A stretch of DNA of 64,000 nt from an uncultured Pelagibacteraceae bacterium (GTDB lineage Bacteria > Pseudomonadota > Alphaproteobacteria > Pelagibacterales > Pelagibacteraceae), in NCBI GenBank assembly GCA_902516395.1, contig CABXYN010000001.1, forward strand, positions 1 to 64,000. The letters run 5' to 3'. Under the pieces are notes generated by a model. That model ran no database searches, was not told the origin of the DNA, and saw only the letters and a list, made by a program, of their open reading frames with translations. Below are positions 20,022 through 30,071 of the stretch, one piece after another (within the stretch, counting starts at the first letter, position 1; each line of letters opens with the position of its first letter). Position numbers and translations under genes: made by a program.

Positions 20022-20597
20022 TTAATAAATTTTACTCTTGGTTTCTACTTTGTTTATTAATCTTTTAATATTTTCTCTATGTGTATAAAAAATCAAAACA
20101 AACATAATTATAAAAAAAATTATGTTACCCTGATTAATGATTAATAAGTATATCGGTATTGAAATAGATGCAAATAAAGAGGATAGAGATGAATATTTTG
20201 ATATGATAAAAGTTAAAATCCAAACAATCCCAAAAACTAATGCATAATAAATATTAATTGAAATCAAAATCCCAACAAAAGTGGCTACTCCTTTGCCACC
20301 TTTAAATTTTAGCCAAACTGGGAACAAATGCCCCAAAAATGCACAAAGTGCTGATATATAGATTAGATCAGGATAATTGAATTTTATGTAGACAACAGGC
20401 ACAACAGCTTTTGCAATATCTAAAAAAAGAGTTAAATAAGCCAATGACTTATTTCCTGTTCTTAAAACATTTGTAGCACCAATATTCCCTGATCCAACAT
20501 CTCTAATATCTTTTTTAAGTAAAAGTTTTGTAAATAAATATCCAAAAGGAATAGAACCAAATAGATAAGATACCAAAGCTGTTATTATATAATCCAT
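20022..20597 (-). CDS. plsY: Acyl-phosphate:glycerol-3-phosphate acyltransferase
   Basis: PlsY makes lysophosphatidate from acyl-phosphate at the inner membrane, the first step of phospholipid synthesis. The 191 aa product has several membrane helices and three signature loops: FGSIPFGYL, the GSGNIGATNVLRTG loop near residue 36, and FKGGKGVATFVG. Its start overlaps the stop of the dihydroorotase-like gene by one base. Confidence 0.95.
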   Translation of the reverse strand: MDYIITALVSYLFGSIPFGYLFTKLLLKKDIRDVGSGNIGATNVLRTGNKSLAYLTLFLDIAKAVVPVVYIKFNYPDLIYISALCAFLGHLFPVWLKFKGGKGVATFVGILISINIYYALVFGIVWILTFIISKYSSLSSLFASISIPIYLLIINQGNIIFFIIMFVLIFYTHRENIKRLINKVETKSKIY

Positions 20598-21886
20598 TAT
20601 TCAGATTTAAATAATTCTTCACCATTAACAAATGTACTTATTACTTTACCTTGAAGTCTTTTATCTTCAATAGGAGTATTTTTTGATTTGGATATCAATT
20701 TCTCTTTTCTAACTACCCAAGGTTTATTTATATCTACGATACAAAAATCAGCATCATTTCCTGTCGATAAGTTACCTTTATTTATTTTAAGTATTTCTGC
20801 TGGTTTTGATGTTAAAGCTTTTATTACAGTTTCCAACTCAACGGAACCATTATGATATAATTCTAAGCTTAACGGTAATAAAGTTTCAATTCCAGATGCA
20901 CCAGTTTCTGCTTGAGCAAAAGTTAATCTTTTATTTTCTTCATCTTCTGGTTTATGATCAGAAACAATAACATCAATTGTTTCATCATTTAATCCTTGAA
21001 CTAAAGCATTTCTATCAGCTTCTGTTCTTAAAGGAGGTGATAATTTTAAAAAAGTTTTGAAATCACCAATGTCATTTTCATTTAATGATAAATTGTTTAT
21101 CGAAACACCACAGCTGAAGTTTACTTTATTTTTTCTTTCTCTGATTATATCTACAGAATTTGCAGATGAAATTTGAGAAATATGATACCTACAACTATTA
21201 TATTCTAGTAATGTTAAGTCTCTTTCTATAATTAACAATTCAGCACTTATTGGAATTCCTTGGAGACCGAGTTTTGTTGCTATGATGCCATCATTAATCA
21301 TTCCATCTTTTGATAATTCTGCATCTTCTGCATGTTGTATTATTAAGGATTTTAAATCTGATGCTGAATTCATAATCCTATTCATAATTCTAGGATTTTG
21401 AATTGTTTTTACTCCATCTGTGAAACCAATTATTCCTTTGCTCTGTAATAAACCAAATTCAGTCATATTTTCTCCTTCTGCTTTTACCGTTAATGCAGCC
21501 GTTGGATAAATATTAATTTTTGACTTATCTCTTCCTCTTCTTTTAAGAAAATCAACTATTGAAACATTATCAATTACTGGGTTTGTATTAGGCATTGTAA
21601 CAACAGTTGTTACACCACCTGATAAAGCAGCTTCACTAAGTGTTCTAAAATTCTCTTTATATTCATATCCTGGTTCACCAACAAAAACTCGCATATCTAC
21701 AATGCCTGGAAATATGTATTTTCCATTTAAATCTATTACTTTTTCTCTTGATGGAATATTGTTGGTATTTACTTTTTTCCCGACAGCTTCAATTTTTCCA
21801 TTTTCTCCAATTATTATTCCTCCAATTTCATTAAGGGAATTATAAGGGTCAATTATATTTGCATTTATAAAGTATTTTTTTTTCAT
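20597..21886 (-). CDS. Dihydroorotase-like protein (PyrX type, metal site degenerate)
   Basis: An amidohydrolase of the dihydroorotase family, 429 aa, one base from pyrB. The family's DxHxHxREPG metal motif reads DMRVFVGEPG here (residues 64-73): both His ligands are replaced by Arg66 and Phe68, and the substrate Arg by Gly. The later His in IQHAEDAEL and the SDHKPED motif remain. Paired with PyrB, it resembles the non-catalytic PyrX/PyrC' subunit described in Pseudomonas, which supports aspartate transcarbamoylase assembly. If so, a catalytic PyrC must lie elsewhere. Confidence 0.85.
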   Translation of the reverse strand: MKKKYFINANIIDPYNSLNEIGGIIIGENGKIEAVGKKVNTNNIPSREKVIDLNGKYIFPGIVDMRVFVGEPGYEYKENFRTLSEAALSGGVTTVVTMPNTNPVIDNVSIVDFLKRRGRDKSKINIYPTAALTVKAEGENMTEFGLLQSKGIIGFTDGVKTIQNPRIMNRIMNSASDLKSLIIQHAEDAELSKDGMINDGIIATKLGLQGIPISAELLIIERDLTLLEYNSCRYHISQISSANSVDIIRERKNKVNFSCGVSINNLSLNENDIGDFKTFLKLSPPLRTEADRNALVQGLNDETIDVIVSDHKPEDEENKRLTFAQAETGASGIETLLPLSLELYHNGSVELETVIKALTSKPAEILKINKGNLSTGNDADFCIVDINKPWVVRKEKLISKSKNTPIEDKRLQGKVISTFVNGEELFKSE

Positions 21887-22828
21887 TTATTCACAAAAAA
21901 TCTTTAAGCAGGCCATTCTTACTGCTACGCCCAATTCAACTTGTTCTTTTATTACACTTTTGTTTATATCGTCTGCTAAGTTTGTATCAATTTCAATTCC
22001 TCTATTCATTGGTCCTGGATGCATTATTAAAGCATCCTCTTTAGCATATTGAATTTTATCAGGTGTTAGCCCATAATACTCATAGTATTCTCTGTTAGAT
22101 GATAGAAAGGAGCTTGACATTCTTTCATTCTGTAATCTTAACATCATTACTATGTCGCAATCTTTAACTCCTTTTTTCATATCAGAAAAAATATTTACAC
22201 CAAATTTTTCAATTTCATTTGGCATCAAATTTGTAGGAGCCACTATATTCACTTCTGCACCCAACATGTTTAGAAGATAAATATTTGATCTTGCTACTCT
22301 TGAATGTAGTATATCCCCACATATTGCAATTTTAAGACCTTCTATTTTTTTTCTTCTATTTATAATTGTTAAAGCATCCAATAATGCTTGAGTTGGATGT
22401 TCTCTTCTACCATCACCTGCATTTAGTACTGCACAATTAACTTTTTGAGATAGAAGGTTACAAGCTCCTGAGTCTTGATGTCTTATTACAATAATATCTG
22501 GGTGCATTGCATTTAAGGTCATTGCTGTATCAATTAACGTCTCACCTTTTTTGATAGCAGAATTTGTAATATTCATTGACATTACATCTGCTCCTAATCT
22601 TTTTCCTGCTAATTCAAATGAACTTTGAGTTCTCGTAGATGGTTCAAAAAATAAGTTTATTTGAGTTTTTCCTTTTAAAATATCCAATTTTTTATTTTTA
22701 CTTTTATTTAATTCTATAAATTTTGAGGCCTCAATAAGAATTGTATTAACATCGCTGACAGATAAATCTTGGATACCTAATAAATGTTTTTGAGAAATTT
22801 TAATAGCTTTTTTGGATTTAGTTGCCAT
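21887..22828 (-). CDS. pyrB: Aspartate carbamoyltransferase catalytic subunit
   Basis: Catalyses carbamoyl phosphate + aspartate to carbamoyl-aspartate, the committed step of pyrimidine synthesis. Carbamoyl-phosphate motif [20 protein letters not shown] lies near residue 55; [10 protein letters not shown] and [11 protein letters not shown] are also intact. Length is 313 aa. It stands directly upstream of the dihydroorotase-like gene on the same strand. No pyrI regulatory subunit is nearby. Confidence 0.97.
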   Translation of the reverse strand: MATKSKKAIKISQKHLLGIQDLSVSDVNTILIEASKFIELNKSKNKKLDILKGKTQINLFFEPSTRTQSSFELAGKRLGADVMSMNITNSAIKKGETLIDTAMTLNAMHPDIIVIRHQDSGACNLLSQKVNCAVLNAGDGRREHPTQALLDALTIINRRKKIEGLKIAICGDILHSRVARSNIYLLNMLGAEVNIVAPTNLMPNEIEKFGVNIFSDMKKGVKDCDIVMMLRLQNERMSSSFLSSNREYYEYYGLTPDKIQYAKEDALIMHPGPMNRGIEIDTNLADDINKSVIKEQVELGVAVRMACLKIFCE

Positions 22829-22870
22829 TAAAATTAACTCTATAACTATATAGTATTAACTATGCAACCA

Positions 22871-23326
22871 TTAATTTTGAATAAAATCTAAAGCACCTTG
22901 TAAAATAAAAGCTGCTGCAAACTTATCAATATCTTTCTCTCTTTTACTGACATTTATATCTAATTCACTTGATAAATTGAAAGCACCAACAGTAGATAAT
23001 CTTTCATCCCACAAAGACACAGGAATATCAATTTTATTCGAAATATTGATTGCTATATCTTTTGCTGATTGTGAAGATTTTCCGTAAGTGCCATCCATAT
23101 TTATTGGATTGCCTATAATAATTCCTTTTATGTCATTTTCTGAAATAATACTTTCTAGTTCATCAATTAATTTCCCTTGTTTAGATTTATCTAAAGTTTG
23201 GAGAGGAGTTGCAATTTTTTGATTATAATCACTAATGGCAATCCCAATCCTTTTTGTACCTAAATCTATACCCAATATTCTTGAACCACTTGATAATTTG
23301 TTTTTGAATTCATCAATTGTGATCAT
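22871..23326 (-). CDS. ruvX: Putative pre-16S rRNA nuclease / Holliday-junction resolvase-like protein
   Basis: YqgF/RuvX family with an RNase H-like fold; implicated in 16S rRNA 5'-end maturation. The 151 aa product has RILGIDLGTKRIGIAISD near residue 17, IIIGNPINMDGTYG, and WDERLSTVGA, which carry the conserved acidic residues. It is divergent from gatC, with 50 bases between them. Confidence 0.93.
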   Translation of the reverse strand: MITIDEFKNKLSSGSRILGIDLGTKRIGIAISDYNQKIATPLQTLDKSKQGKLIDELESIISENDIKGIIIGNPINMDGTYGKSSQSAKDIAINISNKIDIPVSLWDERLSTVGAFNLSSELDINVSKREKDIDKFAAAFILQGALDFIQN

Positions 23327-23376
23327 ATTGTATATTTTTAACTTAAGTGGTAGTTTGCGACATTATTTTTTACCAT

Positions 23377-23664
23377 ATGACGATAGATCTTAAAACAGTA
23401 AAACACATATCAAAATTAGCAAGGATCTCACTTGAAGAGAAAAAAGCTGAAAAATTAGCAAATGACATGAATTCTATATTTGAATTTATTGAAAAATTAA
23501 ACGAGCTTAAAACAGAAAATGTTGAACCATTAACCTCTATAGCTGAAACAACTTTAAGATTCAGAGAAGATAAAATAACTAGCGATAATATAAGAGAAAA
23601 GATTCTTAAAAATTCTCCTGAAAAAAATGATGATTTTTTTGTTGTTCCGAAAGTAGTTGAGTAA
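23377..23664 (+). CDS. gatC: Asp-tRNA(Asn)/Glu-tRNA(Gln) amidotransferase subunit C
   Basis: GatC stabilises the GatA-GatB amidotransferase that makes Gln-tRNA(Gln) and/or Asn-tRNA(Asn). I chose ATG 23377, giving MTIDLKTVKHISKLARISLEE, the family start. An upstream GTG at 23347 would add an unconserved hydrophobic stretch. Length is 95 aa. The stop overlaps the gatA start by one base. Confidence 0.95.
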   Translation: MTIDLKTVKHISKLARISLEEKKAEKLANDMNSIFEFIEKLNELKTENVEPLTSIAETTLRFREDKITSDNIREKILKNSPEKNDDFFVVPKVVE

Positions 23665-25121
23665 TGACAGAAATAACATCTTTAAGTCTTTTTGAATTAA
23701 TTAAAAATATAAAAGAAAAGAAAATATCATCAAATGAAGCTGCAAAATCTTTTGTTGATAGATCTGAAAAGTCAAAAAAACTAAATGCTTATGTAACTGA
23801 AAATTTTGAAAATTGTCTTCAACTTTCAAAAGAGTTTGATAACAAACCAAATTTTGATTTAAAACTTCCAGGCATTCCAATTGCTGTAAAAGATCTATTT
23901 TGTACAAATGAGGTAAGAACAACAGCAGGAAGCAATATCTTAAATAATTTTGTTCCCAGCTATGAATCTACTGTAACACAAAATATATGGAACGAAGGTG
24001 GTATCTTGCTCGGCAAACTTAATTGTGACGAATTTGCAATGGGCTCATCTAATGAAACAAGTTTTTTTGGTAATGTTCAAAACCCAATTGCAAAAGATTT
24101 AGTTCCAGGTGGATCATCAGGTGGTTCCTCATCGGCTTTAGCAGCTAATTTAACACCAGTAACAATAGGAACTGATACAGGTGGATCTATTAGGCAGCCA
24201 GCCTCCTTTACTGGAACTGTTGGTCTAAAACCTACTTATGGAAGCTGTTCAAGATATGGAATTGTTGCCTTTGCATCATCTCTAGATCAAGCAGGTCCGA
24301 TGAGTAAAGATGTCGAAGATTGCTCTATTCTTTTAGAAGTGATCTCATCATTTGATAAAAAAGATTCAACTTCAATAGATTTTAAAAGAAATAATTATTC
24401 ATCAGAACTAACTAGAAATATTAAAGGTATAAAAATTGGTATCCCAAAAGAATACAGAGTTGATGGGATGCCAGAAGAAATTGAGAATCTATGGAAAAAA
24501 GGTATTGAATATGCAAAAGATTGTGGTGCAGAAATAATTGATATTTCTTTACCTCACACAAGTTATGCTTTACCTACTTATTATATTGTAGCCCCAGCCG
24601 AAGCATCATCTAATTTAGCAAGATATGATGGTGTTAAATATGGTCTAAGATCTTCTGGAGAAAGTTTAATTGATATGTATGAAAAAACTAGATCAGAGGG
24701 TTTTGGTGAAGAAGTAAAGAGAAGGATAATGATAGGCACCTATGTTCTATCTTCTGGATATTATGATGCTTACTATCTTAAAGCTCAAAAGGTTAGACAA
24801 TTAATTAAACAAGATTTTGATCAAGCTTATAATAAAGTCGATGCAATTTTGACACCTTCAACACCTAGTTCTGCATTTAAAATTGGAGAAAAATCTAATG
24901 ATCCAGTTTCAATGTATTTAAATGATATATTTACTGTTCCAGTAAACCTTGCAGGTTTACCTGCAATTTCAATACCAGCAGGTACAGATAAAAATAATTA
25001 TCCATTAGGTTTACAAATAATAGGTAAACCGTTTGATGAACAAACAGTTTTAAATATTGCTTATTCAATGGAGGAAAAAATCAATTATAAAAATAATATA
25101 ATTGATTGGTGGATGGAATAA
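23664..25121 (+). CDS. gatA: Asp-tRNA(Asn)/Glu-tRNA(Gln) amidotransferase subunit A
   Basis: Glutaminase subunit releasing ammonia from glutamine for tRNA amidation. The amidase signature is intact: catalytic Lys in IPIAVKDLF, then the Gly/Ser-rich [15 protein letters not shown] and the nucleophile region [14 protein letters not shown]. The product is 485 aa. It overlaps gatC and gatB by one base each, so the three subunits are translationally coupled. Confidence 0.98.
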   Translation: MTEITSLSLFELIKNIKEKKISSNEAAKSFVDRSEKSKKLNAYVTENFENCLQLSKEFDNKPNFDLKLPGIPIAVKDLFCTNEVRTTAGSNILNNFVPSYESTVTQNIWNEGGILLGKLNCDEFAMGSSNETSFFGNVQNPIAKDLVPGGSSGGSSSALAANLTPVTIGTDTGGSIRQPASFTGTVGLKPTYGSCSRYGIVAFASSLDQAGPMSKDVEDCSILLEVISSFDKKDSTSIDFKRNNYSSELTRNIKGIKIGIPKEYRVDGMPEEIENLWKKGIEYAKDCGAEIIDISLPHTSYALPTYYIVAPAEASSNLARYDGVKYGLRSSGESLIDMYEKTRSEGFGEEVKRRIMIGTYVLSSGYYDAYYLKAQKVRQLIKQDFDQAYNKVDAILTPSTPSSAFKIGEKSNDPVSMYLNDIFTVPVNLAGLPAISIPAGTDKNNYPLGLQIIGKPFDEQTVLNIAYSMEEKINYKNNIIDWWME

Positions 25122-26596
25122 TGTCTAAAAATAATTCAGTATATCTAATAGAAAGAAATGATAATGTCTATGAAGTTGTTATAGGACTTGAGGTTCATGC
25201 TCAAGTAACATCAAATTCAAAACTTTTTTCATCCTCTTCTACAAAATTTGGTGCTGAACCTAACACACAAGTAAGTTTAGTTGATGCAGCATTTCCAGGA
25301 ATGCTTCCAGTAATTAATGAATATTGTGTTAAACAGGCTATTAAAACTGGTATTGGTTTAAAAGCTAAGATCAATAATAAGTCTGTTTTTGATAGAAAGA
25401 ATTATTTTTATGCTGATTTACCTCAGGGGTATCAAATTTCACAATATAAATACCCAATTGTGGGTGAGGGCAATGTTACTTTGGAAATGCCCGAAGGTCA
25501 AAAACAAGTTGGAATAGAAAGATTACATTTAGAGCAGGATGCAGGAAAAAGTATTCATGATGTTGATCCAAGTAACACTCTAGTTGATCTAAATAGATCG
25601 GGTGTAGCTTTAATGGAGATTGTTAGTAAGCCTGACTTAAGATCACCAGATGAAGTGAATGCTTATATAAAAAAACTTAGATCTATTATGAGATATTTAG
25701 GAACTTGCGATGGGAATATGCAAGAAGGATCATTGAGAGCTGATGTTAATGTGTCTGTAAGAATAAAAGGCTCAACAGATTTAGGAACAAGATGTGAAAT
25801 AAAAAATGTTAATTCTATAAAGTTTATGCAAATGGCAATTATTTATGAAGCAAATAGACAAGTTGATTTATTAGAAGAAGGTGAGGAAATAGATCAAGAA
25901 ACAAGACTCTTTGATACAAAAAAAAATGAAACAAGGTCGATGAGGTCAAAAGAAGATGCTCATGATTATAGATATTTTCCAGATCCAGATTTACTTCCAC
26001 TAGAAATTACGGATAAATTTATTGATCAACTGAAATCTGAAATCCCTGAATTACCAGATGAAAAAAAGAAAAGGTTTATTGATGAGTTTAAAATTTCTCC
26101 TTATGAAGCAACTATACTAGTCTCTGATATTGATACAGCTAAATATTTTGAAGAAGTTGTTGCTAAAATGGGTAAAAACCGTGATATGAAACTAGCTGTG
26201 AATTGGATTACAGGGGAATTATTTGCTGTTTTAAATAATAAAAACATTGAAATTGCTCAAAGTCCAATAAGTGCAAAAAATTTAGCAAAATTGATTAATT
26301 TAATTAAAAACGGAACTATTTCAGGTAAAATTGCTAAGACAATATTTGAATTAATGCTGGATGGTGACTTAGATCCACAAATAATTGTTGAGGAAAAAGG
26401 GTTGAAGCAACAAAGTGATCCAAAAGCTCTAGAGGCATTAATTGATAAAATAATCAACGATAACAGAGAAAAAGCCATTGAATATAAACAGGGAAAAGAA
26501 AAGCTATTTGGTTTTTTTGTGGGGCAAGCAATGAAAGCTTCTGGTGGAAAAGCCAACCCTAAATTAATTAATGAAATATTAAAGAAGAAACTTTAA
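25121..26596 (+). CDS. gatB: Asp-tRNA(Asn)/Glu-tRNA(Gln) amidotransferase subunit B
   Basis: GatB phosphorylates the mischarged aminoacyl-tRNA and accepts ammonia from GatA. I chose the ATG at 25121 (overlapping the gatA stop) over an upstream in-frame codon at 25106, because [12 protein letters not shown] then sits at the usual distance from the start. Other signatures are [19 protein letters not shown] and the C-terminal YqeY-like domain ending [17 protein letters not shown]. Length is 491 aa. Confidence 0.96.
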   Translation: MSKNNSVYLIERNDNVYEVVIGLEVHAQVTSNSKLFSSSSTKFGAEPNTQVSLVDAAFPGMLPVINEYCVKQAIKTGIGLKAKINNKSVFDRKNYFYADLPQGYQISQYKYPIVGEGNVTLEMPEGQKQVGIERLHLEQDAGKSIHDVDPSNTLVDLNRSGVALMEIVSKPDLRSPDEVNAYIKKLRSIMRYLGTCDGNMQEGSLRADVNVSVRIKGSTDLGTRCEIKNVNSIKFMQMAIIYEANRQVDLLEEGEEIDQETRLFDTKKNETRSMRSKEDAHDYRYFPDPDLLPLEITDKFIDQLKSEIPELPDEKKKRFIDEFKISPYEATILVSDIDTAKYFEEVVAKMGKNRDMKLAVNWITGELFAVLNNKNIEIAQSPISAKNLAKLINLIKNGTISGKIAKTIFELMLDGDLDPQIIVEEKGLKQQSDPKALEALIDKIINDNREKAIEYKQGKEKLFGFFVGQAMKASGGKANPKLINEILKKKL

Positions 26597-26597
26597 T

Positions 26598-26626
26598 TTT
26601 AACATAACCTACAGTCATTATATAAT
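26598..26626 (+). promoter_or_regulatory. Candidate promoter before the O-methyltransferase gene
   Basis: A consensus -10 hexamer TATAAT lies at 26621-26626, eight bases before the ATG at 26634. The hexamer 17 bases upstream (TTTAAC, 26598-26603) is a weak -35. If used, the transcript would have almost no leader. Confidence 0.35.
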
Positions 26627-26633
26627 TAAAAAT

Positions 26634-27284
26634 ATGGGTAAGAACATTGAGATTTCTGAAAAAATTGAAAAATATATAAATAATTTTAGTTTTAAACTAA
26701 GCCAAGTTCAAAAAGAAATCATAGATTATAATAATTCTCTTGGAAATGAAAAGAGAATGCAAGTAGCAATATCCCAATGTCATTTCCTCCATTTAATAAT
26801 AAAAATATCTAATATAAAAAATGTGCTTGAGATTGGAACATTTACTGGTTTAAGCGCACTTTCTATTGCTCTTGCACTTCCTGATGATGGAAAACTTACA
26901 GCACTTGATAAAGATAAAGTTACAAGTAAGATTGCAGTAAGTTTTTTTAAGAAAGCTAAACAAGATAAAAAAATTCAAACGATTATAAAACCTGCACTAG
27001 ATAGTTTAGATGAATTAAAAAATCAAAAATATGATATGGTTTTTATTGATGCTGATAAGCTCAACTATAAAGAATATTATGAAAAATCTTTTAAGATGAT
27101 AAATAAAGGTGGTTTGATCATCATTGATAATGTTTTATGGCATGGTGAAGTCGTAGATGAAGATAAAATGGATAAATATACATTAAATATTAGAAAATTA
27201 AACGAGCATATTTCACGTGATGAAAGGGTAGAACAAATAATTATCCCATTAGGAGATGGAATGACTGTTTGTAGAATCTTATAA
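26634..27284 (+). CDS. O-methyltransferase, caffeoyl-CoA OMT-like family
   Basis: SAM-dependent methyltransferase of the family that contains caffeoyl-CoA and catechol O-methyltransferases. The SAM motif VLEIGTFTGLSALSIALALP is near residue 64. The metal/substrate motif DMVFIDADKLNYKEYYE and IIIDNVLWHG follow. Length is 216 aa. Bacterial members act on diverse catechol-like substrates, so the substrate is unknown. The stop overlaps the trhO start by one base. Confidence 0.88.
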   Translation: MGKNIEISEKIEKYINNFSFKLSQVQKEIIDYNNSLGNEKRMQVAISQCHFLHLIIKISNIKNVLEIGTFTGLSALSIALALPDDGKLTALDKDKVTSKIAVSFFKKAKQDKKIQTIIKPALDSLDELKNQKYDMVFIDADKLNYKEYYEKSFKMINKGGLIIIDNVLWHGEVVDEDKMDKYTLNIRKLNEHISRDERVEQIIIPLGDGMTVCRIL

Positions 27285-28186
27285 TGTTTAATATTTTTGG
27301 TTTTTATAAATTTAAAAAACTTAGTAATTTAAAAAAATTAAAAAATAGATTAGAGAATAATCTTAAAGACTATGAAATTTGTGGAACAATAATAATTTCA
27401 TCAGAGGGTGTTAATGGAACGATTTCAGCTAAAAAAGATAATCTTTTAAAATTCAATAAACTTTTAAAAAAAATATTATATATAAAAAAATTTAATTCAG
27501 AAAATAATTCAAATAGTAAATTTAATCCATTTCATAAACCTAAAGTAAAAATTAAAAAGGAAGTTGTTCCTATGGGTTTTAAAGTTAGAAACTACAACTA
27601 TCCCAGCAACAACCTAAATCCAAGTCAATGGAATAAAATAATTAAAAAAAAGGATACAGTTTTGATAGATGCACGGAAATCTTTTGAGTATGATGTGGGA
27701 ACTTTTAAAAAATCTTTAAATCCAAATATAGAAAACTTTCGTCAATTTCCTAAATATTTAAATCAATTTAAAAATAGTGAAAATATAGCAATGTTTTGTA
27801 CAGGTGGCATCAGATGTGAAAAAGCAAATATTTATTTGAAAAAAAAAGGATTTAAAAATGTATATGTTTTAAAAGGTGGAATTATTAATTATCTGAATAA
27901 TATTGATAAAAAAAATAGTCAATGGAATGGTGAATGTTTTGTTTTTGATAATAGAGTTTCAATAAAACATGGCTTGAAGCAGGGCAGTTATTCAATTTGT
28001 AGTGGTTGCAGAAAACCTCTTTCTATCAAAGAAAAAAAATCTTCTAAATATTTAGAAGGCATTCATTGTCCAAAATGTCACGATTATTTAACAGATGATC
28101 AAAAATCAAGATTTGCAATGAGACAAAAGCAAATAATACTTGCAAAAAAAACTGGCAAGAGACATATCTTTAAAAAAGATTATTAA
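27284..28186 (+). CDS. trhO: tRNA uridine 5-hydroxylase, rhodanese family
   Basis: TrhO (YceA) hydroxylates U34 of some tRNAs to ho5U using oxygen. The order of parts matches: an acylphosphatase-like N-terminal domain to about residue 95, a rhodanese domain with catalytic Cys in AMFCTGGIRCEKA, then a C-terminal zinc-type segment with Cys pairs (CSGCRKPL and HCPKCHDYL). Length is 300 aa. It is coupled to the preceding methyltransferase gene; the two may or may not be functionally linked. Confidence 0.9.
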   Translation: MFNIFGFYKFKKLSNLKKLKNRLENNLKDYEICGTIIISSEGVNGTISAKKDNLLKFNKLLKKILYIKKFNSENNSNSKFNPFHKPKVKIKKEVVPMGFKVRNYNYPSNNLNPSQWNKIIKKKDTVLIDARKSFEYDVGTFKKSLNPNIENFRQFPKYLNQFKNSENIAMFCTGGIRCEKANIYLKKKGFKNVYVLKGGIINYLNNIDKKNSQWNGECFVFDNRVSIKHGLKQGSYSICSGCRKPLSIKEKKSSKYLEGIHCPKCHDYLTDDQKSRFAMRQKQIILAKKTGKRHIFKKDY

Positions 28187-28202
28187 TTAAATTATTATTT
28201 TT

Positions 28203-29564
28203 ATGGATTTGCTTAAAGAAAATATACCTTTACTTGTTAGAAAACTTGCAATACCAGCTAGTGTTGGTACACTTTTTCAAACCTTATACAATATTGTTGA
28301 TACTTTTTATTCAGGATTAATCTCACCTGAAGCGCTTTCTGCGCTCAGTAAATCATTTCCAATATATTTTATTATTGTAGCAACCTCAATTGGTGTAACA
28401 GTTGCGGGAACTTCCTTGATAGGGAATAGTATTGGAGAAAAAAATGAAAAAAATGCCTCTTATTATTTTACCCATATTATTATCTATGGTTTCATCATAT
28501 CAGTTTTTATTACATGCATAGGTTTATATTTTGCTGAAAAAGTTTTTAATATAATGGGTTCAACTGAAGAAATTACAAATTTAGGACTTCAATATACAAA
28601 TATTATGTTTTATGGATCATTTCTTTTTTTCCTTGTTGTATCACTTAACTCTTTATTGCATGCAGAGGGAGATACAAAAACATACAGAAATGTTTTGGTT
28701 TTAAGTTTTCTACTAAATATAATTTTAAATCCTATTCTAATATTTGGTTTTCTATTCATACCTGCTTTAGGTATGATGGGTATAGGTCTATCAACAATTA
28801 TAGCTCAATTTATAGCTTTTGCGATTATTTTATATAAGGTCTTGCAAAATCCAAGGGTGAAAAAAATTACCAAGGAATTTTTTAAAATTAAATTAACATT
28901 TTTAAAAAATATATTTTTTCAATCAATGCCAATATCAATTGCTATATGTGGATATGCAGTTGCTGCTACATTTATATTTACTTATGTTGGTCAAACTAGT
29001 GAATTGGCTGTAGCTGGTTATGGTGCAGCTACGAGAATTGAGCAAGTTGTTTTACTTCCTATATTAGGAATAAATACTGCAATTATCTCAATTATAGCTC
29101 AAAATTATGGTGCAAATCATTTCGATAGAGTGAAAGAGACTTATTTTATATCTGTCAAATATGGCTTTTTATTAATGTTTTTCTCTGGAATATTTGTTTA
29201 TTTCACGGCAGATATAATACCAAGACTTTTCTCCAATGATGAAACTGTTCTAGAATATGGACGTAGATACTTAAAAATTGCAGCATTTATTTTACCTGCA
29301 TATCCAATTTTCTTTTTATCAAACGGTTTTTTTATGGGTTTAAAAAAATCTAATTATGCAATGATAAATAATATGTTGCGAAATGTTCTTGTTCCTATTT
29401 GTGTTTTTTACTTAGCCAAATATCTATCTGCAGATTATGATAGTTTTTTCTGGTTGTGGTTTATTTTTCAATGGTCACTTTCGATACTATTATTTAGTTA
29501 TGTGAGTTATTATATAAAAAAAAAATTAGATAAACCTAGCGCTATCCTTAATCCACAACCATAA
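28203..29564 (+). CDS. MATE-family multidrug/metabolite exporter
   Basis: A 453-aa membrane protein with twelve hydrophobic segments and two repeated halves typical of MATE transporters. Examples are PASVGTLFQTLYNIVDTFYSG near the start and the matching GAATRIEQVVLLPILGINTAIISIIAQNYGA in the second half. These transporters export cationic compounds with Na+ or H+. Its 3' end overlaps convergent soxG by 39 bases, which leaves no room for a terminator between them. Confidence 0.9.
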   Translation: MDLLKENIPLLVRKLAIPASVGTLFQTLYNIVDTFYSGLISPEALSALSKSFPIYFIIVATSIGVTVAGTSLIGNSIGEKNEKNASYYFTHIIIYGFIISVFITCIGLYFAEKVFNIMGSTEEITNLGLQYTNIMFYGSFLFFLVVSLNSLLHAEGDTKTYRNVLVLSFLLNIILNPILIFGFLFIPALGMMGIGLSTIIAQFIAFAIILYKVLQNPRVKKITKEFFKIKLTFLKNIFFQSMPISIAICGYAVAATFIFTYVGQTSELAVAGYGAATRIEQVVLLPILGINTAIISIIAQNYGANHFDRVKETYFISVKYGFLLMFFSGIFVYFTADIIPRLFSNDETVLEYGRRYLKIAAFILPAYPIFFLSNGFFMGLKKSNYAMINNMLRNVLVPICVFYLAKYLSADYDSFFWLWFIFQWSLSILLFSYVSYYIKKKLDKPSAILNPQP

Positions 29565-30071
29565 ATCTTCTGAGAATGATCTTCTCACAAAAAGATTTAT
29601 TTCGTTTATTTCAGTATGGTGAATAATTACATCTGTATGATTGAGCAATGTTTGCGTTACAGAATTTTTAGTATTTTTAAAATTATTGAAATTAAAAGGA
29701 GATCCCGATGAAAGTAGATCAAAAGTCTTTTTACCCTTTATATTAATACATATCCATTGATTGGAAACATCAACTATTGAGCCAAAATTTAATTTAGAAA
29801 TTTCGTTATAAAGACCATCATAAACATTATTATTATCTTCATCAAAATATACTAACCATTCATCTGGACTTAGCCATAGAGCATTAAATTGTTGATTTGA
29901 GGAACCCGTATTTGGTTCAATTGGTAATATGATTGATAAAATCTTTCCTGCTTTTGTAAAAAATTCCTTTTTTTTCCCTCGAATATTTATTTTTTTAATT
30001 GGTTCAGATAACTTTAATTCTAGTCCATCTAATGATTTTTTTTCGAAGTTAGGATATTCTAAATTAAGCAT
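29526..30071 (-). CDS. soxG: Sarcosine oxidase gamma subunit
   Basis: Smallest-but-one subunit of heterotetrameric sarcosine oxidase, with a GcvT-like fold. The 181 aa product carries ALWLSPDEWLVYF and the C-terminal RRSFSEDLWLWIKDSARF pattern of SoxG. It is last in the soxBDAG order and overlaps soxA by eight bases. The 3' end runs 39 bases into the MATE gene on the other strand. Confidence 0.9.
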   Translation of the reverse strand: MLNLEYPNFEKKSLDGLELKLSEPIKKINIRGKKKEFFTKAGKILSIILPIEPNTGSSNQQFNALWLSPDEWLVYFDEDNNNVYDGLYNEISKLNFGSIVDVSNQWICINIKGKKTFDLLSSGSPFNFNNFKNTKNSVTQTLLNHTDVIIHHTEINEINLFVRRSFSEDLWLWIKDSARFI

